64,000 nt of DNA from Pseudomaricurvus hydrocarbonicus (GCF_011602365.1 NZ_JAAONZ010000006.1:1-64000), one strand, 5' to 3'. Positions 46,920 to 56,758 are shown, counted from the first letter of the stretch. Program-made: numbers and translations. Notes: a model not told the origin generated them from the letters alone.

Positions 46920-47948
46920 ATGCACAGGTTTAAGGCGTTAGTCGCGATTTTGTGGTGTTCAGTGATTTTGGGGCTCAGCGGCTGCAGCGGTGATAAGGTC
47001 ACCTTGCCACAAGTCACACCCTTGAATGCAAGCCCAGAGGCGCTTGCCTCCCTCTATAAAGCAGAGACCGGACCATTACACGTTGTGGCCCAAACCAACG
47101 TTCACCTATCGTTGGATGACAGAGAACTCGACCTCAGTGTCTTTTACCCGGATGCCGAAGGCCCTTTCCCCATTTTGCTGTTTTCACACGGTAACTGGTC
47201 CACCAAGGACAAATACAACCCGGTCATTGAACACTGGGTTAGCCATGGGTATGTGGTACTTGCCCCCAACCATCTGGATTGCTGTGGCATGGTAAAAGGG
47301 ATCTGGAACAGTGTACGCTACGGTCAGTTTGGCCTGATCGAAGAGCGAATGAGGGATTTTTCAAAATTGTTAGACCATCTGCCTCAGGTGGAAGGCAGTG
47401 TCGAAGGTCTCGCGGGGAAAATGGATACCAGCCGTATCGCCGCCACCGGGCATTCGTTTGGCGCCTTCACCACACAACAGTTCGGGGGTGCCGGCACCTT
47501 CAATCCCGATACCGAGGAGTACGTCTACTTCACCGACAAACGCATCAAGGCGATGGTTGCGATTTCCCCACCGGGCCCAATGTTCGATGTCATCAATGAA
47601 AGCAGCTGGGTCAATCTGCAAGGCCCTATGATGCTGACCACCGGTACCTGGGATGCCAATGCCCAGTTTTGGCCCGATTGGCGGGCACACAAGCTGTCTT
47701 TTGATACCGCCCAACCCGGCCAGAACTATGCCTTGATAACCCAGGGAGCCGATCATTACCTGGGCAATCTGATCTGTCGTCCTGAGCGGGAACAGCCGCC
47801 ACAGTATGACGCACTGAAAATGCTCAACAGTGCCACCACCGCATTTTTGGATGCCTATGTGAAAAACAATACCGAGGCCCTGGCATTTGTAGACTCCGAT
47901 GTCTTACAACAAATCACCAATAACTTTTCCCAGCTGCAGCGCCGCTGA
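46920..47948 (+). CDS. Alpha/beta hydrolase lipoprotein (PAF-acetylhydrolase/dienelactone-like)
   Basis: The protein has 342 residues with a lipoprotein signal (FKALVAILWCSVILGLSGCSG, lipobox LSGC). The hydrolase body has the oxyanion stretch LLFSHGNWS, the nucleophile elbow ATGHSFGAFT with catalytic Ser, a candidate Asp near GTWDANAQ and the catalytic His in QGADHYLG. It is an envelope-anchored serine esterase of unknown substrate. AAGGACAAC upstream supports the ATG. It stands alone, followed by a transposase relic. Confidence 0.85.
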   Translation: MHRFKALVAILWCSVILGLSGCSGDKVTLPQVTPLNASPEALASLYKAETGPLHVVAQTNVHLSLDDRELDLSVFYPDAEGPFPILLFSHGNWSTKDKYNPVIEHWVSHGYVVLAPNHLDCCGMVKGIWNSVRYGQFGLIEERMRDFSKLLDHLPQVEGSVEGLAGKMDTSRIAATGHSFGAFTTQQFGGAGTFNPDTEEYVYFTDKRIKAMVAISPPGPMFDVINESSWVNLQGPMMLTTGTWDANAQFWPDWRAHKLSFDTAQPGQNYALITQGADHYLGNLICRPEREQPPQYDALKMLNSATTAFLDAYVKNNTEALAFVDSDVLQQITNNFSQLQRR

Positions 47949-48736
47949 ATCAGTATTCTTCAAATGCTGGGTAGCAAAGTGGAATCGGTGCACGTGTTGA
48001 GAAAGAACTTGAGAGCGATCAGAAATGTGATCATCCTGTTTTCCAATAGCTCTTATTGCTGGAGAGTGAGAAGTGCATCGGACGCCTCAAACCGGCCACG
48101 GCCAAGCCACACATTGCCAGCGCGACAGATTACCGGCGGGCACAGGATGACGCCGCCGGAATATCGCAAGGCGTATAGCAACCAGAACTGATCGTTGATT
48201 CATACCCATAGGGCACAATTGAAATGCCTGAACGACCCCATTGCCCGACTCGCCAATGCCGAAGGCAAGTGCACGGGTGACTTGCGGGAAACTTGCTTTA
48301 CATTTCAGCCACAGTTGACAGAAGAAGCCCCGCGATCGTGTATGGCGTATGTGGGTCTCAACCCCATTCGTGCCGGGAAGGCCAAACCCGGAAACATCAG
48401 AGAACACCCTATTCGGCAACCTATCAACCCGGTCATTACGCTGGCAAGCCCGATAAAACCCAATAGGTCTATGTCAGAAGTTTCAACTTCTTTTGGGGAG
48501 TGCCTGTTCAGTCCAGATACGTTCAGTCCAGATACGCAGTACCGTTCGGAAAATTGCTCTGGCGGTTTGGCGATCGGTAACATACCAAAGGTATTTGACG
48601 ACTATGCCTGCGCCTATTGTGGTTTTACCGCAAAGCCCCTTGAAGTCGAAATTCCTTAATAATTAAAAATATTTGTGTTACTGAAGATCCAAACACTGTA
48701 ACCACACGTAAATAATGGAAATTAAGGAGGAACGTC
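47949..48736. other. Decayed region with a transposase relic
   Basis: The part at about 48195-48470 is a relic of a REP-associated transposase. The rest shows no gene, apart from GAGTGCCTGTTCAGTCC (48497), which resembles the dispersed repeat core. The promoter of the DUF2892 gene lies at the right end. Confidence 0.5.
48195..48470 (+). pseudogene. Relic of a REP-associated tyrosine transposase (RAYT)
   Basis: The frame contains LKCLNDPIARLANAEGKCTG, then LTEEAPRSCMAYVGLNPIRAG. This closely follows the RAYT pattern CLNxPIARxANAE...CTG...LLxEAxxxxCMAYVxLNPIRA. The part with the catalytic Tyr and HUH motif is missing, the FWEGRFKSQAL stretch is decayed, and the C-terminal half is lost. It is therefore a dead fragment, yet it explains how the TGCCTGTCC repeats in the window may have spread. 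Confidence 0.8.
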
Positions 48737-48979
48737 ATGATTGAAAAGAATCTTGGAAACATTGAGAGAATTTTTCGAGTTCTATTCGGACTCATTTTGG
48801 GTGTTTGGGCAGCACTCCAGCCCCACCTGAACGGGATAGAATGGTTTGTACTGATTATATCTCTGATGCTCATCTTAAATGGCGTGTTTTCCCGATGCTA
48901 TTTTTGGTACATATTAGATATAAACACCTGCTCAAAGAAAGACAAAAATTGTATCGATAAAGAAACCGCGTGCTTGTGA
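48737..48979 (+). CDS. DUF2892 small membrane protein
   Basis: The protein has 80 residues. The opening IEKNLGNIERIFRVLFGLILG and two hydrophobic segments (RVLFGLILGVWAALQ, FVLIISLMLILNGVFSRC) fit DUF2892 (the membrane domain seen in YgaP-like proteins). The tail is Cys- and Lys-rich (INTCSKKDKNC, TACL). An AAGGAGGA site eight bases before the ATG is one of the best in the window. The surrounding DNA is AT-richer than the core genome. It precedes the attC site but is on the opposite strand to it. Confidence 0.8.
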   Translation: MIEKNLGNIERIFRVLFGLILGVWAALQPHLNGIEWFVLIISLMLILNGVFSRCYFWYILDINTCSKKDKNCIDKETACL

Positions 48980-49152
48980 TACATAGGCTGGGCCATTGGG
49001 CCAGAGCGATGTTAGCAATGTCGAGGGAACTTAGTGCAGTGAGTCCGGCCCGCTCTTCATGCGGGCTGATCTTACCCAGAATAGAATGTCGAGACGAGCA
49101 GCGTAGTTAATTTGGTCTCCATTTTATCGGAAAAGATCTCATGTACGTATAC

Positions 49153-49226
49153 GCCTAACGCCCGCAGCAAAGTAAGCCACCCCGCGGAAGCCAGAAGGGC
49201 CGTAGCATACTGCCTGCGATTGTTAT
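49153..49226 (-). other. Integron attC site
   Basis: On the minus strand the site begins at the DinB stop (ATATAAC, R'' core) and ends in GGCGTTAGGC, which matches GTTRRRY. Inner arms pair: TAACAATCGCAGGCAGTA opposite TAACGCCCGCAGCAAAGTA (the reverse of the right end), with the CGCAG and AGTA blocks conserved and extra bases on one side, as attC folding needs. It is about 74 bases long. It lies directly after a DinB gene in the orientation of a cassette. No integrase is in the window, so this is an isolated cassette or a remnant. Confidence 0.8.
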
Positions 49227-49756
49227 ATCCGGGGATCACTCGGAATACACATAAGTAAATCAGTAGCCCCTATATCATACCCAAGCTGGTTAAGGAGAGT
49301 GCTTACCTGCCCCCGGTGATGCGTTTGATGATTAAACATATGCTGCAAAAGATGGCCGAAATTTTTACTAAACTCCTCACCCTTTGTATTGCAATAATTT
49401 AATGAGAGATCAGCGTCTGCTAGCGTTACCTCTTTTGAAAAATTGACAATTATTTCATCAATGATTTTTCTTTCACTATGCAGAGCTGATAAATCAGCAT
49501 AAATTAATTCTGCAAGCGATTCAGGTTGCTCTCGGCCTTTCATATAGACCAGCGATGCAAAATCTCTAGGATGCACTGAAAAGCGTTTTAGCCAAATAAT
49601 ATCACCGACGAGAATATGATTAAGTGTACCCAGAACTGACCCAAAAAACGCACCTCTGTCTTCGGTTAATTCAGTCGTACTGAGCTTTTCAGCAGTCGAA
49701 TAAATATTCTCATTCATCATTTGATTGTATTGTGCCATTAACTCGAAGGCTTTCAT
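49223..49756 (-). CDS. DinB family protein, integron cassette gene
   Basis: The protein has 177 residues, a four-helix DinB/YfiT-like putative metal-dependent fold. Candidate metal His residues are His47 (GTLNHILVGD) and the C-terminal pair in LLQHMFNHQTHHRGQ. Its stop codon is part of the attC core on the same strand, the classical cassette layout. DinB-like genes are frequent in integron arrays. The codon use and AT content fit transferred DNA. The substrate is unknown. Confidence 0.88.
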   Translation of the reverse strand: MKAFELMAQYNQMMNENIYSTAEKLSTTELTEDRGAFFGSVLGTLNHILVGDIIWLKRFSVHPRDFASLVYMKGREQPESLAELIYADLSALHSERKIIDEIIVNFSKEVTLADADLSLNYCNTKGEEFSKNFGHLLQHMFNHQTHHRGQVSTLLNQLGYDIGATDLLMCIPSDPRI

Positions 49757-49865
49757 TGCGAGATCTGCCTCAATTGGTTATTACAACTCCAACACCGGCT
49801 TAGTGGAGCTGGCGGCTTTTTTCAAAGAAAAGGGACAGCTTTACCAAGTTGCGTGCTTTGACTTA

Positions 49866-50267
49866 CTAACGTTTCCCTGGCTTATGAAATTCAATAACAT
49901 TGCGGTCAGGATCTCTAACGAAAATAAACGCTGCCCCATCAGGCAAAACAATTGGGCCATCTGTGATCTCAATCCCGTGGTGCTCTAATTGATCTTCGAC
50001 CGTCTCTAGGCTTGTCACCTCTAGCGCCATATGTGTGTAGCCTGAATGCTTTACCGGAATATCCATTAATACATTCTCGGATTTATCAGAGTTTGTGTTT
50101 AGTATAAAATTTATGTTAATTCCTGATGGATGCTCCATAATCGCTACCGGTTCAGGTCCGATTGGCCCAGCAATGAATTCAAAACCAAGCTTCTCATAGA
50201 ATTTACGAGAAGCCTCGAGATTGGCTACACGAATACCGATATGATTTATTCTGGTAATCTCTTTCAC
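49866..50267 (-). CDS. VOC (glyoxalase/bleomycin resistance) family protein
   Basis: The protein has 133 residues of two beta-alpha-beta-beta-beta units (INHIGIRVANLEASRKFYEKLGF; YTHMALEVTSLETVEDQLEHHG). Likely metal ligands are His in the first strand, Glu in VIEFHKPG and His in THMALEV. It may be a glyoxalase-like isomerase or a drug-binding protein. It is read leftward, upstream of DinB with an AT-rich gap of about 110 bases. It could be a second cassette, but no attC was found between the two. Confidence 0.88.
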   Translation of the reverse strand: MKEITRINHIGIRVANLEASRKFYEKLGFEFIAGPIGPEPVAIMEHPSGININFILNTNSDKSENVLMDIPVKHSGYTHMALEVTSLETVEDQLEHHGIEITDGPIVLPDGAAFIFVRDPDRNVIEFHKPGKR

Positions 50268-50823
50268 TGTAATCCTTATAGTTATCTACTGTTCGCGGGT
50301 AACTCGGACACATAACGCACCTGCCTTGGATTGTTACAGGTATCTATTTTATATTTCGGTACACAAAGTTATTCAGCTCAGAGGCCGACGTAACTATGTA
50401 TAATAACTGTCTATCTGAAAATTTTCTAATCTGGCAATGAAATCATCCTTCCAAAATTTTGGGTATCGCCGTAAAACTTTATCGCTCTTAAGAGTTCCTT
50501 TTAGTACCGAATTGCCATCACGCCAACCTTCAGGTTTTTCATACTGCCTCCTTTATATGATTTATTCCCATGAGGCAGAAATAGAAAACCCACCTCTCTG
50601 GGGTGGGTTTAATAAATTACAAACGCCTCAAAATTCCCACCATTCCTATGGAATGATGATAATTCGAGAAACTTTGTACGCAAGGTTTAGATTCATACAA
50701 TTTATCCTGCTAGAGGAACACCATCATGTCAACTAAAAGTCGGATGAAGACGTTCTCGTAAGCATATCACGCCCCGGTTCCGCGGTGATCCGCTGCAACC
50801 GGTTGTTAAACGGCGCATCAACC
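50268..50823. other. AT-rich accessory DNA with one hairpin
   Basis: No gene is called. The rightward frame at 50437-50736 has no family features. A perfect 9-bp hairpin AAACCCACC/GGTGGGTTT lies at 50586-50610. A short TAAC...GTTA inverted pair near 50310-50340 recalls a truncated attC but is too small to call. Confidence 0.4.
50586..50610. terminator. Hairpin in accessory DNA
   Basis: AAACCCACC and GGTGGGTTT pair with a 7-base loop. A TTT ends the stem and A-rich DNA follows, so it could terminate in either direction. Confidence 0.5.
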
Positions 50824-51400
50824 TCATGCGCGCTGCAGGCGGTACCAGTGCTCATTCGGGCGCAGCGCCCACTCCAATGGTGGGGGGAGCTTGAAGAAGG
50901 ACGGCTCCACGTCGGTGATCCGCCAACCCGTAAAAGCAGCCTCGATTTCTTCGCGGCTTACACCCCGGATCAAGGGGCGAATACGCTTCGGCCAACACAG
51001 CAAAATAACTGTGGCGTCCTTGGCGGCCAGCGTGTCAATGCTGCGGGCCATTCCTTTCTGCTGCTCGGTGTCAAAGTCATGGAAGGTGCCGGTGTCCAGG
51101 ATAAGCCGGAACCCGGTACCCACTTCAGCTTCTGAAAGGCGGGTAACGTCCCCCTTCACCAATTTCATTTCCACGCCAGCAGCCTGGACCCGCTCGCGTC
51201 CCCGATCCAGGGCCTTGTCCACGAAATCTACGCCAGCCCCGTTTAGCCAGCTCGATACCCCAGATGGCGCTCCCCGTGCCTACGTCCAAGGCACGTCCGT
51301 AGGGTGGCGCTCCCCCCTGCTCCTCGCGTTCAATGAGCGATGCCAAAGACTGGGAAAATTCTTGGTCTGTATCCTCTCAAGGGTGAAAACCAATGGCGTA
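50824..51400 (-). pseudogene. Class I SAM methyltransferase, frameshifted and N-terminally truncated
   Basis: The upstream part (SLASLIEREEQGGAPPYGRALDVGTGSAIWGIELAKRG) carries the SAM-binding motif LDVGTGSA. Near 51222-51240, at a run of G, the frame changes, and the other frame continues AGVDFVDKALDRGRERVQAAGVE, LILDTGTFHDFD and the end EWALRPNEHWYRLQRA. The normal acidic loop LDxGCGSG is therefore present but the gene is broken, and a TGA lies just upstream of SLASL, so the start is also missing. It sits at the edge of the AT-rich insert. Confidence 0.7.
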
Positions 51401-51572
51401 TGAAAACTTCCAGTTCAAAGCTTTCTCCTTTGTCGTCTACTTTATTGGGGGAGCCTTCCTGCCCCCATACCCCATAAATCCAGTACCCATTTAACGGTTG
51501 TTCTGAATCACGTCTGCTGCGCAGACACCTCACTGCAAGCTGTTTATTGTGTCAGTGACTGCGGTGTTCACG

Positions 51573-52370
51573 CTAAAAATCGCCCTTTGCGTTCTGGCTC
51601 AGCCATGAAGGAAGGTCGGCGATAGAATCCAGAGTGGCGTCCGGTACAATTGACGCCGCCGCCACCAGTGGCTCGCGATATTTTCCAGTGCGCACCAGTA
51701 TGCCCCGCATGCCACACCGCTGAGCCCCGCCCACATCCGAGTCAATGTCGTCACCAATCATGGCCACCTGCTCAGCCGAGCAGTTGAGTGTGTCTATCGC
51801 CGCCTGAAAGAACGCCGGCGAAGGTTTGCCGATCACCGTGGCATCCTTTCCGGTGACATATTCCACGCCCGCGACAAAGGCACCAATGTCGACTTTTAAG
51901 CCGTCGGCCGCCTGCCAGAATTTGCCCTTGTGCAGCGCCACCAGCTCTGCCCCGGCCATCACCAACCGGGCAATCTGGTCAACCAGATCGTAATTCCAGG
52001 CACTGCCAACATCCCCGATGACAACGGCATCGGGCGAGGTGTCGGACACGTCAAATTCGCCAAATTCACTGCCAATGGCTTCATCGACCACGCAAAAACA
52101 GGACCGCACCCCACGCTGTCGCAGATAAGTCACCGCTCCACAGGGGCTACTCCATATCTCGTCTGCGTCTATGGTATAGCCCAGAGTGTTCAGTTTCTTG
52201 GCTAAATCGGCTCGCGACCGGGTGGTGGTGTTGGTCACATATCGATGGGGAATATGACGCTCGACAACAAGGCGAATGGCATCGATGGCGCCATCAATCG
52301 CTTGGTCCCCGATATAAAGAACCCCGTCCAGGTCAATCAGGATAGCGCGGATATCACTCAGTGACGGCAT
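51573..52370 (-). CDS. HAD-superfamily IIA hydrolase
   Basis: About 265 residues from the ATG at 52370. HAD motif I is ILIDLDGVLYIGDQ with the nucleophile Asp, motif II is TNTTTRSRADL, motif III Lys is in VIGKPSPAFF, and motif IV is MIGDDIDSDVGGAQ. The class IIA cap lies between motifs II and III. The closest pattern is the hydrolase group of mammalian phospholysine/phosphohistidine pyrophosphatase, so phosphatase action is likely with unknown substrate. A Met at 52400 would add ten residues of low quality. Confidence 0.9.
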   Translation of the reverse strand: MPSLSDIRAILIDLDGVLYIGDQAIDGAIDAIRLVVERHIPHRYVTNTTTRSRADLAKKLNTLGYTIDADEIWSSPCGAVTYLRQRGVRSCFCVVDEAIGSEFGEFDVSDTSPDAVVIGDVGSAWNYDLVDQIARLVMAGAELVALHKGKFWQAADGLKVDIGAFVAGVEYVTGKDATVIGKPSPAFFQAAIDTLNCSAEQVAMIGDDIDSDVGGAQRCGMRGILVRTGKYREPLVAAASIVPDATLDSIADLPSWLSQNAKGDF

Positions 52371-52686
52371 GACCCTGTCTCCTACGGACCAACTGAACAA
52401 CCAGTATAAAATGTCTTAAACCGTTAAATCGACACACTGATCCGTTACCTTTAAGCCAATTTGATATAATTCTTGAGGTTGGTCAGAAACGGAAATTATG
52501 AGGGTACGCGAATACGGCCTCTACACAGCGGTTTTGTGGGTACTTGAAAACCAGACAGAAACCCGGGCCAAGCTATAAAAGACCACGTCAATGGTGTCCG
52601 TTTAACTTCCACCTCCCCTGGCAAGCTGCAGTCTCAATCAGACTCGTTATGATCAAATCAAAATTTGTGTTCGTTTTGATGACAAG
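52371..52686. other. Intergenic region, no gene seen
   Basis: This lies between the leftward HAD gene and the end of the broken oxidoreductase. TTTGATATAATTCTTGAGG near 52460 contains a promoter-like TATAAT for rightward reading, but no gene follows. Confidence 0.35.
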
Positions 52687-54840
52687 CTATTTGATCAAGA
52701 CCACGTTCACGGGTACACCGGAAAAGCGTGGCATGAAATTGATCGGCTGCAAATGATCCGTTAATGACGTCAACCGCCCGGTGAAACTTCCGCCATCCGC
52801 TTCCGCCTTTTGGGAAGGCACCAGCTCACCGAACAGGTGCGTCATGGAAATCACACGCGGCCTCAACCGCGCATCGGCCCTGGCCACTCCGGTGATGTGT
52901 CCCGCCTCGGATCGTATGTGAATCGAATCTCCTTCCTCAATCCCCTCCTTGACCATATCGTCGGGGTTCATATAAGCCCAGTTCACCGGATAGCGTTTGC
53001 GGGTTGCCGGCGCATCACGATAGGCGCTGTTCATGGCTTCAAGTATTCGGCGGCAGGTAAGCTGATAAGCAAAGCCTGCATTGACATTGTGTTCATTCAA
53101 TACCAGCGCTAATTCTTTGACAACGTCATCGGGACACAGCTGCAAACGCCCCTTGTGCCCAGCCGGGGTTGCAAGTACACGCTGCTCGGGCAGCTGCGGA
53201 CGCACACCGGAGGGGTTGGCCAGCAACTCGTCGAACGGCACCCGGCTGTTGTTACAGAGAAAGCGGATCATGGTTTGTGGGTCCGGCGGTGTGTCGATGG
53301 ACAGTGGCAAACCGTCTTCAATGGCCTCGAAATCCATACCGTAGTTCCAGTACTTCAGAGTCAGGGGCAAGTTCATCCGCGCAGCCACCCCCCAAAAGAA
53401 CTCCCAATCGTGAATCACGCCCGCCGGTTTATCGATTACCGGGGGGGCGTATTGAGCAAAAGCCTGTGGATAGAGGGCATCGCCAGGAGTAGAAATATCA
53501 TGTCGCTCAAAAGGTTGCGAGGTCGCAATCACATAGTGGGCGTAACGGGCGGTCGCATTCTTGCGCGGGTCGATGACAACCAGCAGGTCCAGATCTTCAA
53601 AGGCGGGAATGGCCAGGTCGGGATCGCCCAGCCCCATCAGCAGATTCCCCCCGAAGCAAATCACCGCACGTATCTTGTCCGGCCCCGAGGTGAGAATCTC
53701 CTGCGGCATCAGCGCGGTGGGAAATTCGCCAAACAGTTTACCCGGCGCTGCGCAGTTTATCGCCACGCTCCCAGCTGCGGGTCGGCGCCAGAGCCATTTC
53801 AACCGGCGTGCGTGGGTTGAGGGTGCCAGGGTTTCTCACCAGGTCGCCAGCTCGGCGATAGCCACCGACCAACGCATTCACCACTTCGATCATGTGATCA
53901 TTGAGGTTGGAGTGCGCCGACATGGAAGGTCCGCTGCCACTGCCGACCAACGGCCGCCGGGCCTCGCCAATCCACTGAGCCGCCTGCTCAATCTGCGCGA
54001 CCGGGACATCGGCTCGTTGGGCCGCTATCTCCGGCGTGAACGGCGCCACCGCCTTGCGCAACTCGTCCAGTTGACTGACAAAACGGTCACAAAAATCGGT
54101 GTTATAGGTGCCGTCGCGCAACAGGATGTGGGCAATGGCCGCAAAGATGGTGGCATCGTGGCCGGGTAACGGCTGAATTAATAAATCCGCAAAGCGGGCG
54201 GTTTCGGTGCGGCGCGGCGCGGGTCGATGATAATAAAGCGGGTGCCGCGCTCTTTGGCTTGGGTGAACGCCCTGCCCGGAGCCCCACACTCGCCGGCAGC
54301 AAAGGGCATGGTCTGATGCGTAACCAACGGGTTATTGCCCACAATGACCGCCAGATCGATGTCCGTCAGCGCCGGTTTGCCACTGGCCATAACCCCCATG
54401 CGTCCCATCGTCACCCATTTGGCAGACTGGTCAATGGTCATGGTGGAGAATAAGTTGGGGGTTTTAAGGGCAGACAAAAAGGACTTTTCCAACTGTGCCC
54501 CCAGCACACTGCGATAGGCACCGGTGCCATGATACAAGGCCACTGAGCGCGGCCCGTATTGGTCTATGAGGGTTGAAAGCTGCTTGGCGATTTCATCCAG
54601 CGCCTGTTCGTGATCAATCGGATCAAAGTCCCCTTGTGCATCTCGTTTAAGGCTGTGCAACAGGCGATCTTCGGCACCGTTGTGAAAATCGAGACTGGCT
54701 CGTCCTTTCACGCACATGTAAGCGCCATAAGGAGAAGCGGTTCCATCGCCGGTGACGTGGGTGAGTTTACCGTCTTCGACGGTGACTTCCATCGAGCACA
54801 GTGCACTGCAATTGCGGCAGAAAGTTTTTACTTTTTTCAA
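52687..54840 (-). pseudogene. Molybdopterin oxidoreductase with two frameshifts
   Basis: Three open pieces make one protein of about 718 codons. The first (54840 to about 54200) has a 4Fe-4S site CRNCSALC with a later CVKGRAS and the opening of the molybdopterin domain. Near 54210 GCCGC is doubled in the sequence for DPRR, a 5-base insertion, and the frame is lost; the other frame continues TETARFADLLIQPLPGHD. Near 53742 one extra T after AG breaks it again, and KLFGEFPTALMPQEIL follows to the C-terminal molydop-binding domain (GDSIHIRSEAGHITGVARAD). It belongs to the DMSO reductase superfamily and the substrate is unknown. It lies downstream of EthD-like and MFS genes. It may be a real pseudogene or an assembly error. 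Confidence 0.85.
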
Positions 54841-54981
54841 AAGCTTGTACCTGTTGGCATGAAGTAATCGTCAATTATTTTTATTGTTTCGATCCCCCCC
54901 CTTCCAGATGACGGAGCGTGAAAGCGATGCATCGCGCAACCCACAGGACCAACAGAATTCTGGCTGGACGCTTTGGCTTTT

Positions 54982-55329
54982 TTACATGATATGGCCGGGC
55001 TTATTCACTTGCGCACCAAACACTTGATAGATATTGGCTTCGGCAAACTCAAGGTCCACCGCATCTGACATGGTCAATTGATGGTTTTGCGCAGCGTTTT
55101 GTATGGCTTGCGCCACCGAATCGATGTCCTCCGTCTCTATCTCATAAATGGACAGATAAGGCTGGGCGTCAGCCTCGCCCAGCGTCGCGCTCAATTTAAA
55201 TCGCTGAGCGCTGGTGATCCCCGGGAAGGCTACCAGTTCACGCAAGTGAACGTTTTGATACCAGTCATTATATTCTTGTTCACGCCCAGCTTTGGGTCTC
55301 GTGAACACCACCATTTTGTAGTGCGGCAT
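54982..55329 (-). CDS. EthD-like dimeric alpha-beta barrel protein
   Basis: About 115 residues from the ATG at 55329. The pattern YKMVVFTRPKAGREQEYNDWYQNVHLRELVAFPGI, a strand then the HLxE/FPGI motif, and the later YLSIYEIETED, match ferredoxin-like dimeric barrels of the EthD/Dabb group, which include small monooxygenases. An upstream start at 55428 runs through the end of the MFS gene and is rejected. It is read in the same direction as the MFS gene and the oxidoreductase. Confidence 0.75.
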   Translation of the reverse strand: MPHYKMVVFTRPKAGREQEYNDWYQNVHLRELVAFPGITSAQRFKLSATLGEADAQPYLSIYEIETEDIDSVAQAIQNAAQNHQLTMSDAVDLEFAEANIYQVFGAQVNKPGHIM

Positions 55330-55366
55330 GACTTTACCCTCGGGTCGTGGGTATCCATGGACAGGA

Positions 55367-56677
55367 TCAGACCGGTGATCTGCCCTGAACGTCCTGCTCC
55401 GACTGGATGGATTGCCCGCTATCATCAACCGGATCCGGCCTAACCATAAAAATCAACATCATGGCCACAACATCAAGCACAATAAAGGTCGTAAACGCCG
55501 GGATATAAGTTCCCGTTTGGTCGTACACCTGGCCGATAAAGCGCATAGCGACCATGGCAAACGGCTGCATGATTACCGCCATCAACCCCATCACCGTACC
55601 GTAACTGCGAGCGCCAAACAGCCAGGCCAAAATCGTACTCCAGGCCGGAAAAACACCGCCCACAGCAATGCCCAACAGCGTAACGGAAGCAAACAAAAAC
55701 CAGAGCGAAGGCTGAATAATGTACACGCTCAGCAACAAGGCGTTACAACCCGCGACACACGCAAACACCACTCTCAAGTCCACTTTATCGGCCAAATAAC
55801 CCACAATCAACTTGCCGCCAACCGCCGAAATGGCTTTCACTGCCACCAGAACGGAAACCAGTTGCAGCTCATAGCCGGCGTCCTGAAAAAAGGGAACCTG
55901 TGATAACAACACGGCCTGATCGATGCCAAATAACAAACCAATACCCAAAGAGACCAGCCAGAAGTTTCGGCTGCGGATAATATCCCGGGCGGTCCAGAGC
56001 TTTTCGGCTGCAGAGAAGTCCGTCTCTGACTCGTCCTCAACTCCGGCCACCGCGCTGGAACGGCCAAATTCTTGCTCACCACCCGGGGTATGTTCCGTCG
56101 GGCGATCACGTACTACAAATGCCGCCATCAACAGGAAAATCACCATGGGCCCGAGACCGATCAGAAACAAGGCATCACGCCAACCGACGGTTTCTATCAA
56201 AAAGGCCGTCAACGGCTGGGCAATAAACCCACCCACTGACGTGCTTAACGACAGCACGCCCAATGCCCTGCCCCGTCGCTTTTTAAACCAGCGCACGACC
56301 ACCGTATTCGCACCCAGCACCCCACAACCTGCGGTACTGAACGGCAGCAATGTGGTAATCATCAACAGCATTAACCACGGTGAATCGATCCGCGATACGG
56401 TCATCAATGTTCCGCCGAACGCCAATGCGCACCCCACCATGATCCAGCGAACCGGAAAGTGATCCAGCAGCTTGCCAATCACCGGCGATGCGATGGCCCC
56501 GCCAATGATCAGGCCAATCATGCCGTTATTAAAGGTCGAGCGGGAGATACCAAGATCTTCAGTGACCGGTAGCGTAAACATGCCGTAAATGTAAGAGGTG
56601 AAGCCGATGGCTAACGCAGCACACACAAACGAGCCTGCCAGTACTGACCAACCGGGATAAACTTGGCCTAATTTCAT
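55367..56677 (-). CDS. MFS transporter, monocarboxylate/oxalate-formate-like
   Basis: The protein has 436 residues with 12 membrane segments (WSVLAGSFVCAALAIGFTSYIYGMF first). The loop GKLLDHFPVRWIMV between helices 2 and 3 and the second half's LADKVDLRVVFA give the MFS pattern, and the start YPGWSVLAGSF and the INDxE-like dip fit the OFA/monocarboxylate group. It probably takes up an organic acid used by the oxidoreductase and EthD-like protein downstream. The start is good and the gene is intact. Confidence 0.88.
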   Translation of the reverse strand: MKLGQVYPGWSVLAGSFVCAALAIGFTSYIYGMFTLPVTEDLGISRSTFNNGMIGLIIGGAIASPVIGKLLDHFPVRWIMVGCALAFGGTLMTVSRIDSPWLMLLMITTLLPFSTAGCGVLGANTVVVRWFKKRRGRALGVLSLSTSVGGFIAQPLTAFLIETVGWRDALFLIGLGPMVIFLLMAAFVVRDRPTEHTPGGEQEFGRSSAVAGVEDESETDFSAAEKLWTARDIIRSRNFWLVSLGIGLLFGIDQAVLLSQVPFFQDAGYELQLVSVLVAVKAISAVGGKLIVGYLADKVDLRVVFACVAGCNALLLSVYIIQPSLWFLFASVTLLGIAVGGVFPAWSTILAWLFGARSYGTVMGLMAVIMQPFAMVAMRFIGQVYDQTGTYIPAFTTFIVLDVVAMMLIFMVRPDPVDDSGQSIQSEQDVQGRSPV

Positions 56678-56758
56678 GGGAACCCTTATCGCTGTTATTG
56701 TGTGAGACTGTATCGTCTATTATATGAGCAAGTGCCGTCGTGCCGGGGGTGGCTGTAA

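Noticed and set aside
49757-49865. A second attC between the VOC and DinB genes
   Set aside because: There is a stem CAACTCCA/TGGAGCTG but no end matching GTTRRRY and no paired R/L arms of proper size.
50305-50340. Short TAAC...GTTA pair as an attC
   Set aside because: It is about 30 bases long, below the size of a working attC, and has no inner arms.
50437-50736. Rightward frame in accessory DNA
   Set aside because: Its composition looks random, it crosses a perfect hairpin, and no motif was found.
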